Source: Paulinella micropora (lineage: Eukaryota; Cercozoa; Imbricatea; Euglyphida). Taken from it: a stretch of 64,000 nt of DNA. Each line of letters starts with the position of its first letter. Position 1 is the first letter of the stretch. The notes beneath the pieces are model-generated. The model was given only the letters and a program-made list of their open reading frames with translations, was not told the DNA's origin and made no database searches. This document shows positions 51,254 through 63,330 of the stretch, piece after piece. The stretch is taken from positions 823,315 through 887,314 of the forward strand of contig BJOX01000013.1 in NCBI GenBank assembly GCA_009731375.1, in the 5' to 3' direction. The translations under genes were made by a program, and so were the position numbers.

Positions 51254-51804
51254 TGTATGCAGGTATGTATGTATGTATGTATGTAAGTATGTACATATGT
51301 ATGTATGTGTGTGTATGTATTTATGTATGTATGTATGTAACATTATGTATGCACGTATGTATGTATGTATGAGTTTGTATGTATGTATGTATGAGTTTGT
51401 ATGTATGTATGTATGTACATACATGTATGTATGTATGTACATACATATGTATGTATGTATGTATGTATGGTGTATGTATGTATGTATGTATGTATGTATG
51501 TGTATGTATGTATGTATGTATGTATGTATGTACATTATGTACATACATATATATGTATGTATGTTTGTATGTATGTACGTTGCATGTATGTATGTATGTA
51601 TGTATGTAGTATGTATGTATGTATGTATTTATGTATGTATTTATGTATGTATTTATGTATGTATTTATGTATGTATGTACATGTCTGCCTGTCTGCCTGT
51701 CTGTCTGTCTGTATGTATGTATGTATGTTTACGGAGAGAAGGAGTTTTTCTTCGGTCTGCATTTCAGGAGCGCCGTTTTCTCCGGCCTCACAAGGCTGAA
51801 TCAT
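46800..51804 (-). CDS. CLNS1A: pICln, methylosome subunit, 4 exons, complete
   Basis: Four minus-strand exons (72, 43, 112 and 379 bp) join in phase to 606 bases, 201 codons plus stop. pICln binds Sm proteins with PRMT5-MEP50 in the cytosol and chaperones snRNP assembly. Exons 2-4 give the PH-like fold: [44 protein letters not shown], then [13 protein letters not shown]. Next come [20 protein letters not shown] and ELNPPDEEG, equal to the strand-helix-ELNP part of plant and animal pICln. The tail has the usual acidic segments ([20 protein letters not shown]) around a Gly-rich stretch, and ends MDTEGDQ. Length is slightly below the ~220-240 residues of relatives. The amino end (exon C1) is the least conserved and rests mainly on phase and splice sites. 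Intron 1 is ~3.5 kb of (GTAT/CATA)n. Confidence 0.88.
47183..47470. repeat. (GATA)n, decayed C4 edge, N gap
   Basis: (GATA/GGAT)n 47189-47263; at 47264-47290 the minus strand has gccgcag|CTCTCCTTGACCC, a copy of the C4 acceptor region (tcgcag|ATCTCCTTTCCCC). N gap 47315-47454. Confidence 0.85.
47471..47582 (-). CDS. CLNS1A: CLNS1A exon C3
   Basis: 112 bp: (G)[19 protein letters not shown] then [17 protein letters not shown] plus GG. Acceptor gtgtag, donor gtatgc just before the N gap. The two-base remainder fits C4. Confidence 0.92.
47590..48200. repeat. (GATA)n block with GACA and GGTA variants
   Basis: Intron between C2 and C3; a ~35-bp unique piece near 48045-48080 interrupts it. Confidence 0.95.
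48219..48261 (-). CDS. CLNS1A: CLNS1A exon C2
   Basis: 43 bp: [14 protein letters not shown] plus G. Acceptor atatgtag, donor gtacag. Confidence 0.85.
48285..51725. repeat. 3.4-kb (GTAT)n/(CATA)n array with five polarity blocks
   Basis: GTAT-type 48285-49917, CATA-type 49921-50078, GTAT-type 50080-50168, CATA-type 50169-50850, GTAT-type 50857-51725. Minor variants: (TTGTA)n at 48803-48882, (GTAA)n at 51098-51130, GCATGC blocks and GGAT at 49770-49796. All lie in CLNS1A intron 1. Confidence 0.97.
51733..51804 (-). CDS. CLNS1A: CLNS1A exon C1 (start)
   Basis: 24 codons from ATG at 51804: [20 protein letters not shown] then LLLS, donor gtaaac, phase 0. An acceptor-like tctgtag stands two bases before the ATG, so a 5' untranslated exon may precede it. 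Confidence 0.6.
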
Positions 51805-51829
51805 ATCTACAGACACAGATACGCAAGGT

Positions 51830-52590
51830 AAGTTTTCTCCGCGATACGCAATCTGCATGTAGAGGTAGCGTTAGACTCTCTTCAGGATTTGGAAAATTTT
51901 TATTGATTTGTGGTGAGGAATGGTCAGGCAATCAGGAAATCATAACATTCATGCATGATTTTATCAACAAGAAGGTGCTGTGCTTGGGAGACACAGAGAC
52001 ACAACTGTCCTTAGTTCTTCCTCGAGAGAAATTTGGACAATTTCCCGAAAATCTTACTAGTCAGTCCGGTCCTTGAAAGAATCTTCGGTATCAACTCTAG
52101 GTCCTGCAGTTCTTGGAATTAGAACTTAGAACTTGTCTTGAAATAGTAAAACTCTAGAAACTCTAGAAACTAAGTGAAAAAGAAGTTATTTTCTCTAGTT
52201 TCTATGTTTGAATTGTTCTAGCTGTTCTACTACTAGTACTATATCTTAGTATATAATTAGTATAACTGTATTTTTATAATATAATTATAATTAATACTAG
52301 TACTAGTACCTAGTAATATATATATATAACATATATTAATATATATATTGTATCTAGCTTATAGTATACATGTATCTAGTGTATCTATATCTAGTGTACA
52401 TATGCATGTATATCTTCCAGAAGCTTAACATGATTTTTTTTTCGAATTCAGGACACGTATATACCAATTGCAAATTTTTTTAGACACGTAACTTTCGAGG
52501 CAGTCAGGCGCCCGGCAGAGAAAGTTGGTTTCCGCATGCGCAGGATGGCACCGCTGCCTGAGAGCGCGCGGACGTCGACCAGCCGGAGGC

Positions 52591-52627
<37 letters not shown>

Positions 52628-53900
52628 CCAAAGCCACAATTTTTTTCAAACTTCAAGCAAAAACCAAAGCCGCAACTGATTTTCCACAACAAAAGTGAAT
52701 GTTCACATACTTATAGCCGCTTCCTTTTCAGCTCTACGAAAAGCGGGCCACCTCTTCATTATATATTATTGAAAAGTCGTTAGTGGAGTTGAAAAAGGTG
52801 TGACAACGACTCATGATGTCTGCACTGTGACTGCAGATCTCAAGTTTCAAGAGTCCCTCCTGCACTCACTGGGCGTAAGTTGAAATAAAAGAGGAGCCGG
52901 AGTGGTCACCAGTGGCACTGAGTGGACACAAAAGTCGACGGTTGTTAGCCACGGTACGGAGGCTGGTATGGCCTGCCGCGCCAAGGAAACTTGAGGACTG
53001 AGTCATCAAGTTTATCGGCAGTGCACTCTCCACGGACGGTCCAGCCTCCGCTATTTGGAGCGAAGTTTTACGCAAACACTCAGTTTTAAAACTAGAATAC
53101 AGTCCACTTGAACTTATGGTAGGATGCCGCAAGTTGCCGGTCACAAGTTGACTTCAAACTGTAGCTGAGAAATAAGCCTGAGTGGGAAGCGTAAGAGTAA
53201 AATGGCACCCGAAGAGGTACCGCTTGAAGAGATATGATACAGCCGACGGTCAAAGAGGAAAATTTTTTCCTGTGCCGCAAACGTAGACTCCAGTCACACA
53301 AGTTGAGTTCAAGTGAACCGGCTTCAAAGTGAAGTAAGTTCTACTACGAGTCCGCCGGAACCCTTCACCTAGTTTAGACTGAAAGAGTATCTGTTGGCTT
53401 CCATGTTTTAATAAAGTACTTGCCACTCACTGCTTTACAGGTAATAAAATACTTACCACTGACAGTGACTCACAGAGCTCAGGCCCGGCTGAGCCGCGGC
53501 GTTCAAGTTACTTTTACATCACAGTGGCTCGGGCTCGGACTGTTACTATGATTGAGTTTACGCAAGGAATAGGAACTTTCCTAAACGCCTTTGCGACGTC
53601 AAGTTTTAGCAGGAAAGGAAGGCGGCCTGAGCACTGCTTGCTACCTGCGTGAGTCACCCTCAGAGCCCCCGCTAAGGACTTCCATAGGACGAAGTCTGTC
53701 AACAGCTTGGGAGTAGAGGCGTTGGTGGCGCGTGGACCGCCCGCGGAGAGATCAGCAATCAAAGTTGAGCATATCATCTTCAATATTTACAGAACTTCCT
53801 TATTTCCCCATCACTATTTCGCAATCACTTCTGGACTAGACGCAGTAGTGGCAAGTATTTTACTAAACGTGTTTGCGTAAAAAGATCATAGAAACGTTCC
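51830..53900. other. Single-copy island upstream of CLNS1A, no gene recognised
   Basis: A/T-rich from 52140 to 52440, a 32-base poly-T at 52591-52622, then sequence rich in ttcaagt/acttgaa words like the 32-46 kb island. No conserved coding segment is seen. Confidence 0.5.
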
Positions 53901-53979
53901 ACTTGTAGGGATGAGTGAGAAGACGAAGTATGAAAAGGAAAGTGGGAAAATGTATGAGGAGAAAGGGGAGGGAGGAAGG

Positions 53980-54025
53980 AAGAGAGAGAGAGAGAGAGCG
54001 AGAGAGGAGAGAGAGAGAGAGCGAG

Positions 54026-54063
<38 letters not shown>

Positions 54064-54207
54064 GAGGAGGAGGAGGAGGAGGAGGAGGAAGAGGAAGAGG
54101 AGGAGGAGGAGGAGGAAGAGGGAGAGGAAGAGGAAGAGGAAGAGGAGGAGGAGGAGGAGGAAGAGGAGTAGGAGGAGGAGGAGAAGGAAGAGGAGGAGGA
54201 GGAGGAG

Positions 54208-54247
<40 letters not shown>

Positions 54248-54256
54248 TGTGTGTGT

Positions 54257-54307
<51 letters not shown>

Positions 54308-54587
54308 CGGTTGCACTATTTTAATATTCCTGCAGTGTCTCCTGTTCGTTCACTGTGAACACATATAACCTGACGACCATTGCCCATGACGTAGTATATT
54401 TTATATATTATGTACAGTATATTTAGTGTTTGTTGAATACAACAATAAAATTGAGAAGAAGAAGAAGAAGAAGAAGAAGAAGAAGAAGAAGAAGAAGAAG
54501 AAGAAGAAGAAGAAGAAGAAGAAGACCCTACCCAGCGCGGGAAAGGCGCCAGAGTCAGAGAGAAAGAGAGGGAAAGAGAGAAGGGAT

Positions 54588-54635
<48 letters not shown>

Positions 54636-55344
54636 GGGGGGGGGGAAGAAGNNNNNNNNNNNNNNNNNNNNNNNNNNNNNNNNNNNNNNNNNNNNNNNNN
54701 NNNNNNNNNNNNNNNNNNNNNNNNNNNNNNNNNNNNNNNNNNNNNNNNNNNNNNNNNNNNNNNNNNNNNNNNNNNNNNNNNNNNNNNNNNNNNNNNNNNN
54801 NNNNNNNNNNNNNNNNNNNNNNNNNNNNNNNNNNNNNNNNNNNNNNNNNNNNNNNNNNNNNNNNNNNNNNNNNNNNNNNNNNNNNNNNNNNNNNNNNNNN
54901 NNNNNNNNNNNNNNNNNNNNNNNNNNNNNNNNNNNNNNNNNNNNNNNNNNNNNNNNNNNNNNNNNNNNNNNNNNNNNNNNNNNNNNNNNNNNNNNNNNNN
55001 NNNNNNNNNNNNNNNNNNNNNNNNNNNNNNNNNNNNNNNNNNNNNNNNNNNNNNNNNNNNNNNNNNNNNNNNNNNNNNNNNNNNNNNNNNNNNNNNNNNN
55101 NNNNNNNNNNNNNNNGGGGGGGGGGGGGGGGGGGGGGGGGAGAGAGGGAGAGAGGGAGAAGGGAGTGCGGAGTAAGTGTTGCATTACGACCTGATACATG
55201 TGCATGCAACACAGTGTTGTTGCTGTTGTTGTTGTTGTTGTTTTGGCTGCTGCTGCTGCTCTTGTTGCTGTTGTTGTTGTTGATGATGTTGTTGTTGTTT
55301 TGGCTGCTGCTGCTGTTTGCTGTTGGTTCACGGCGGTTGTTGTC

Positions 55345-55377
<33 letters not shown>

Positions 55378-55509
55378 TTTTGTTGTTGCTGTTGTTGTTG
55401 TTCTGGCTGCTGCTGTTGTTTGTTGTTGGTTCATAGCGGTTGTTCTCGTCGTTGTCGTTGTTGTTGATGTTGTTGTTGTTGTTGGTGGTGGTGGTTGTGG
55501 TTGTCGTTT

Positions 55510-55565
<56 letters not shown>

Positions 55566-55628
55566 GCGTATATGTGGTTGATGTTGTGGTTGTGTACGTG
55601 TGCTTATGAGGGGAGGGTGTGTGGGTGT

Positions 55629-55659
<31 letters not shown>

Positions 55660-55660
55660 G
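53980..55660. repeat. (GA)n, (GAG)n, (GAA)n, poly-G, N gap, (GTT)n
   Basis: (GA/GAG)n 53980-54306, a short unique piece 54307-54455, (GAA)n 54456-54525, poly-G, gap 54652-55115, poly-G, (GTT)n/(GCT)n 55213-55566, (GT)n, poly-G and a 10-N gap 55661-55670. The end of the OCRL-like gene may lie inside this region; 54316-54400 on the minus strand is open but unrecognised. Confidence 0.85.
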
Positions 55661-55670
55661 NNNNNNNNNN

Positions 55671-55720
55671 GGCAGTACCCATGACTTGAACTTTTCTTTA
55701 TTGACGTGCGACCCCGCCAG
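55671..55720 (-). CDS. OCRL: OCRL-like exon O12 (cut by gap)
   Basis: From acceptor ttggcag: [16 protein letters not shown], then the gap. A possible donor (TGG|GTACTG) ends it six bases earlier. Confidence 0.65.
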
Positions 55721-55913
55721 CTGCCAAGGCACAGATACACACACACACAGACACACACACACATCCATTACACAAGACAAGGTCAGCTCTCATACGTGCA
55801 TACACATCCATTACACAAGACATACACACATGTACAAACATGAAAACTACATACGTTGCTATCGTCATGAAACAGCGCGTTACAAAAGACTAACACACAC
55901 ATGCGTATATGTG

Positions 55914-55960
<47 letters not shown>

Positions 55961-56291
55961 TTTGTATCTGCTACTCTTTTCCAACGCGCTGTACCATGAA
56001 CGTATATATAGTTTGTATTTGTGTGTATAAGTTTCTTTGTGAGTAAGCATGTGTGTAAGTTTGTATGTTCATACACATACATACAAACACACTTACATAC
56101 ACACACACACACACACACACAAACACAAACACACACACACACACACATACACACATACATACATACATACATACATACATACATACAGACAGACAGACAC
56201 ATACAGAACCATGCAGACACGCATTGAGAGTACATACGTTGCTATCGTCGTGGAAGAGCGCGTTGGAAAACGCCAGCACGATCTGAACGTC

Positions 56292-56371
<80 letters not shown>

Positions 56372-56396
56372 AGGGAGGGAGGGAGGGAGGAAGGGT

Positions 56397-56458
<62 letters not shown>

Positions 56459-56496
56459 CTTCTTTCTTTCTTTCTTGCTTGCTTGCTTTCTTTCTC

Positions 56497-56527
<31 letters not shown>

Positions 56528-56740
56528 ATTTGTGTGCATCTGTGTCTCTGTGTGTGTATGTGCGTGTGTGTGTGTGTGTGTGTTTGTGTGTGTGTTTGTG
56601 TGTGTGTGTGTATATACATATATGTATATATATATAAATATATATACATATATATATATATATAGTATAATGTATGTATGTATGCATGTATGTATGTATG
56701 TATGTATGTAAGTATGTATGTATGTATAATGTATGTATGC

Positions 56741-56771
<31 letters not shown>

Positions 56772-57120
56772 TGTATGTATGTATATATATATATAAATAT
56801 TATATATATATATATATATGTATATGAATGATGTGTGTGTGTGCGTGTGTTACAGAGAGCTCGTTGCTGTCGCGGTGCTTGTACACCTGACATGCACACA
56901 TACAAACATAACACACATACACACATCATACATATAGATAGTTTTGGGAGGTAGGTCGAGATAGATGGAAATATAGATTGATATACAGGTAGATAAATAA
57001 ACAAACAGACAGAGAAGTAGAAATAGAAATAGACGTAGATAAATGCATAAGTATTCTTTAGATAGGTAGAGATAGATTTAGGATAGGTAGAGATAGGTAG
57101 AGATAGATAGATAGATAGAT

Positions 57121-57213
<93 letters not shown>

Positions 57214-57358
57214 GGATGGATGGATGGATGGATGGATAGATGGATGGATGGATGGATGGATGGATGGATGTATAGATAGATAGATATCAGAAAGTTTACC
57301 TCGCGCAAGAAGGCAACGACGTAAAGAAACACCTAAGACAACAACAACAACAACAACA

Positions 57359-57418
<60 letters not shown>

Positions 57419-57533
57419 GCAGCAATAAACGCACAGACAGAGAGATATAGATTGATCACAAATAGACAGAAAAATCGCCTCATGAACAAAAACAAGACGT
57501 GCAAAGGTACAACGCGTAGGTGAATGCAAGCGC

Positions 57534-57595
<62 letters not shown>

Positions 57596-57630
57596 TAAGA
57601 GAGAGAGAGAGAGAAAGAGCGAGAGAGAGA

Positions 57631-57675
<45 letters not shown>

Positions 57676-57981
57676 CAGGTTGGTTATCTAAGGGTCTTTT
57701 AATTACTGCAAATTATTATCATTCTTTTTTCTATCATAAACATTTTCTTCTTCCTTTCTCTATGTCGCTTTTGTGTGTGATGATTGCTAAAGTTGCACTT
57801 TTTGGTGTTGCAATCTCGCTTCGATGACATTGTTCACCACATTCAAGAAGGCAGTAGATATATACATATACATATACTACATATATATATATACACTAAA
57901 TATATATATATTATACATATACATATACATATACATATACAAATACATATACATATGCATATACATATACANNNNNNNNNN

Positions 57982-58062
<81 letters not shown>

Positions 58063-58122
58063 AATATATATATATATACATATACATATATGAATATATA
58101 TATATATAATATAAATATATTT

Positions 58123-58164
<42 letters not shown>

Positions 58165-58282
58165 TTATATATATACATATACATATATATATATATGTAT
58201 ATATATATATTTATATTTATATATATTTATATATATATGTATATATACATATATATACATATATATACATATATATATATAC

Positions 58283-58316
<34 letters not shown>

Positions 58317-58429
58317 ATAAGAAACACACGGCATGCCAAGCTTGTGCTGGACAAGCGCATCGCATAACAAATTCAACAAGCTTGGCAAGCGCATCGCATA
58401 ACAAATTCACATCGCATACTCTGGATGTG

Positions 58430-58472
<43 letters not shown>

Positions 58473-58644
58473 AGGGGGGGGGGGAGGGGNNNNNNNNNNC
58501 CATCATCCCCGATGTTGTTACTTCTTAAACCAAGCGCTTGTAGCGTCTTGTTCACCTATATCCACATATGTTCCTATTCGACTTGCTACCGCTGCGCGGT
58601 AGCATTTGTGTGTGTATCTGAGAGAGAAACAGTGAGTGAGTGAG

Positions 58645-58692
<48 letters not shown>

Positions 58693-58706
58693 CTTGTATG
58701 TGTATG

Positions 58707-58805
<99 letters not shown>

Positions 58806-59505
58806 TCAACTTACGGGAGTGTGGAGGCTTTCCAGAAGAAGAATAAAAGATTCCGCCTGATATAGCACATGACATGACATGCTACAACATGATAGAACAT
58901 ATCATACAACAGTGAAGAACATGCGACGATATGCGTGCACGATATGACATGCTATGATATGATATAATGTAATATAATGTACAGTGATATGCTATGGTAT
59001 GAATGCACGGCAACGTGAGAGATGACACGACATGACATGACATGCTACGATACGATATAATGCAGTATAATGTGATATAAAACGACATGATATGATGTGA
59101 GTGCATGCAAGTGGGGAGGAGAAAAGCCTTCGCCTCACATTCCACACGATAGAACATGGTATGGTATGATAGAATAGAATAGAATATATGAGTGCACGAT
59201 GTGATCTGCTATAATATGATACAACATAACAGTACAAGAAAAGACAGGCGATGATATGAGTGCACACAGGAGACGGATAAGAGCCAAACGATTTGACATA
59301 TTTTGATTTGACATAATATAACATCATATGCCACTTATGCTATGATATGAGTGTGCATGCGCATGACCACAGCATGTATGCTCCAGCTATTCTTGAACGG
59401 TTGACCCGTGTCTGTACACACACACACACACACACACACAACACACACACACGCGCGCGCATACACACAACACACGCAAACACGCAAACACGCAAACACA
59501 CGCAA

Positions 59506-59536
<31 letters not shown>

Positions 59537-59873
59537 CACAAACACATTCACATACACACAAACACATAACACACACACACAACACACACACGCGCGCGCG
59601 CATACACACAAACACACGCAAACACACGCAAACACACAAACACACGCAAACACACGCAAACACACACACACACACACACATACACGCACAAACACATTCA
59701 CATACACACAAACACATAACACACAAACACACACATACACACACACATACACACATACACACAACATACACATACGTACAAAGTGTGAACGCGTCGGATG
59801 TGCACACACAGATACATACACACACATACAGACAGACAGACAGATAGACAGACAGAAGACAGACAGACAGACA

Positions 59874-59910
<37 letters not shown>

Positions 59911-59928
59911 GCACGCACGCATGCACAC

Positions 59929-59989
<61 letters not shown>

Positions 59990-60063
59990 GATACACATCA
60001 CTTAGGGCATCGCGTGTCTATCTCAGCCAGCTTTATACGTAATACATGTTTGTAGTGAATGGG

Positions 60064-60094
<31 letters not shown>

Positions 60095-60289
60095 GCAGGC
60101 AGACAGACAGACGAACAACCTAATGCTTAGGATGCCTCAGCCAGCTTTTTCCCACATATTGCATATGTGTAACAATGATAGACCGACAGACAAACAGACA
60201 GACAGACCAAGAATGTAGCGCTTCGCACACCTCAAGCAACTGTATACATAAAACATGTCTGCAGTGGATAGACAGACAGATAAACAGAT

Positions 60290-60342
<53 letters not shown>

Positions 60343-60382
60343 TGAGAGAGAGAGAAAGAGAGAGGGAGAGAAGATAGCTAGC

Positions 60383-60433
<51 letters not shown>

Positions 60434-61057
60434 CTGGCTAGGCGCATGTACCTAATGCTTCTCGTATCTCGGCGAGCTGTGACGGAGCTCCTTGTGTCAC
60501 GAACAGACCTCAAGATCCACACACACACACACACACACATCATGCTAGTTGCTATGCATCTGTTTTACACATACATTAGGGTAGATGTAAAGCTAGGATT
60601 ATGCTCGTTCATGCAGTGTGAAAAGATAGGCAGGTAGGCAGGTAGGTAGAGGTAGGTAGGTAAGCAGGTAGGCAGGTAGGTAGGTGCAGGTAGGTAGGTA
60701 GGTAGGTAGGTAGGTCGGTAGGTAGGTAGGTATGTAGGTAGGTAGGTAGGTAGGTACCCGGCTCATTCATGCCGTGTCTCCAAAGGTGGTCCACCATCCT
60801 AGACAAACAGACAGACAGGACAGACAGACAGACGGGATATACACTCATACATACATACATACATACATACATACATACATACATACATACATACATACAT
60901 TGTATATGCGTGTAATGACATACATACACGCACACATACATACATACATACATACATTGCACATGCATGTAAAGACATACATACATGCGCACATACATAT
61001 ATGTATTGCATATGCATGCATTGTGGAGGTGGAGCGATGAGAGAGAGAGAGAGAGAG

Positions 61058-61104
<47 letters not shown>

Positions 61105-61194
61105 CCTCCAGATCTCCTTGGGAACGCTGAGAACCTGAAAGACACAAATACACACAAACATTACACATGTGCGTGTTGGAGAGGGAGAGGGAGG

Positions 61195-61237
<43 letters not shown>

Positions 61238-61596
61238 AGAGAGAGGGAGAGAGAGAGAGAGAGAGAGAGGNNNNNNNNNNNNNNNNNNNNNNNNNNNNNN
61301 NNNNNNNNNNNNNNNNNNNNNNNNNNNNNNNNNNNNNNNNNNNNNNNNNNNNNNNNNNNNNNNNNNNNNNNNNNNNNNNNNNNNNNNNNNNNNNNNNNNN
61401 NNNNNNNNNNNNNNNNNNNNNNNNNNNNNNNNNNNNNNNNNNNNNNNNNNNNNNNNNNNNNNNNNNNNNNNNNNNGGAGATGTAGCTCTTGCCTTTGATG
61501 ACTGCTGAGTTTTTCGACTTTTCTCTCCATACCTAGACATATATACATTCTTTTTACCTTAAGATTAGCTCGATTAGATAGATAGATAGATAGGTA

Positions 61597-61630
<34 letters not shown>

Positions 61631-61668
61631 GGATGGATGGATGGATGGATAGATAGATAAGATAAGAT

Positions 61669-61723
<55 letters not shown>

Positions 61724-62897
61724 GTAGATAGGTAGATACGTGCATACATACATTTGTACGTAAATACGTATACATGATATTGTATTATAGTGTATTATTT
61801 GTGTACTGTCCACATATCAAGCGGGCCAGGGCGCAGGCAATCAAACACAGCGCAATCATATTGTACCGTATGTATATTATACATCATATTACATTTTATC
61901 GGTCACCTCCACAAAATGTGGTCAGGTTACCGATAAAACTACATATGCGGCGCGCCAAATTTGACGTGTTTTGCGGGCTCGCCGGCCCGGCTCACCCGCA
62001 AAACACCTCAAATTTGTGGCTAGCCGCATAATATACTATTACTGCATGGATCGACACTGGACGCCAGGGCCTTGCGATGGGATTGCGTTGCACGCCATTT
62101 GCAACATCATACAATTTTGGAGAATATATACGACATAATGTTGTATTATATTGACCACACGGGCCGTGGAGCGTTAGTCAGACAGCCAACCCTGGCGAAA
62201 ATTATATTTTGTACATGTGATATATGACAGCTTACTGCATAGATCAGGCTGCGATTGAATTGCTGATCATAAAGTAGTAGACTGTCCTTGTTGTGTGTTG
62301 TGTTGACCGCACGGGCCACGCACCGTTGATCAGATAGTCGATTCTGTCGGTCATTGTGTCTTTGGCGGCCATTGTGTGTGTGTGTGTTTTTTTTTCACAT
62401 CATAGTACAAATTCTGGACCATGCGACGAGATTAGATTCCATGATCTTTAGATTCCATGGTCTTTGTATGATTGAACATTAAAATGCATACTGCATGGTG
62501 ATTGTGTTGAATTGAGCGGACTGGCCAGGGAGCGCTTGGTCAGCTAGTCGATGCACATGCACATCCATCCTGAAGTGTGATGTGTTGTGTAGTGTTGACC
62601 TGACTGGCGATGCACATGCACATCCATGCTGAAGTGTGATGTGTTGTGTAGTGTTGACCTGACTGGCGATGCACATGCACATCCATGCTGAAGTGTGATG
62701 TGTTGTGTCGTGTTGACCTGACTGGCCAAGGGGCGTTGGTCAGGTAGTCGATGCTGGCGCCATAGCAGGACGGCAAGTAGTCCCCTCACAACACAAGCGC
62801 ACAGCACATCACACAAACACACAAACATAGTTGGACAGATTCGGAAAGAAACGCAGCAGAAGCAACAGCATGCATATTGTACTTCGTGTGCGTGCGT

Positions 62898-62976
<79 letters not shown>

Positions 62977-63039
62977 AATCTGTCTTTGGCCTGTGATGGT
63001 AACAAAGTAGTGTCGGCGCTTCCCTACACGTACAATCAA

Positions 63040-63114
<75 letters not shown>

Positions 63115-63246
63115 ACACACACACACACACACCCNNNNNNNNNNNNNNNNNNNNNNNNNNNNNNNNNNNNNNNNNNNNNNNNNNNNNNNNNNNNNNNNNN
63201 NNNNNNNNNNNNNNNNNNNNNNNNNNNNNNNNNNNNNNNNNNNNNN

Positions 63247-63330
<84 letters not shown>

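Larger units (their letters stand above)
56100..57299. repeat. (CA)n, (CATA)n, (GA)n, (TTTC)n, (GT)n, (GTAT)n, (GATA)n
   Basis: Intron repeats around exons O10 and O11, including (GA)n followed at once by (TTTC)n (56293-56500), and (GATA)n/(GGAT)n 57097-57288. Confidence 0.93.

Noticed and set aside
51733-51833. Plus-strand exon ending in a strong donor (gcaag|gtaagt)
   Set aside because: The same stretch on the minus strand supplies the CLNS1A start in the correct phase with both splice sites; the plus-strand reading has no homology.
57790-57855. Minus-strand reading [15 protein letters not shown] as the missing RhoGAP segment (Y-x-x-CLEC)
   Set aside because: It has no proper acceptor, and the DNA aligns with the end and donor of exon O9, so a decayed O9 copy explains it better.
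58330-58430. Minus-strand frame around [15 protein letters not shown] as part of an LRR or RhoGAP exon
   Set aside because: It is made of two direct copies of a 19-bp word and shows no consistent splice sites or family match.
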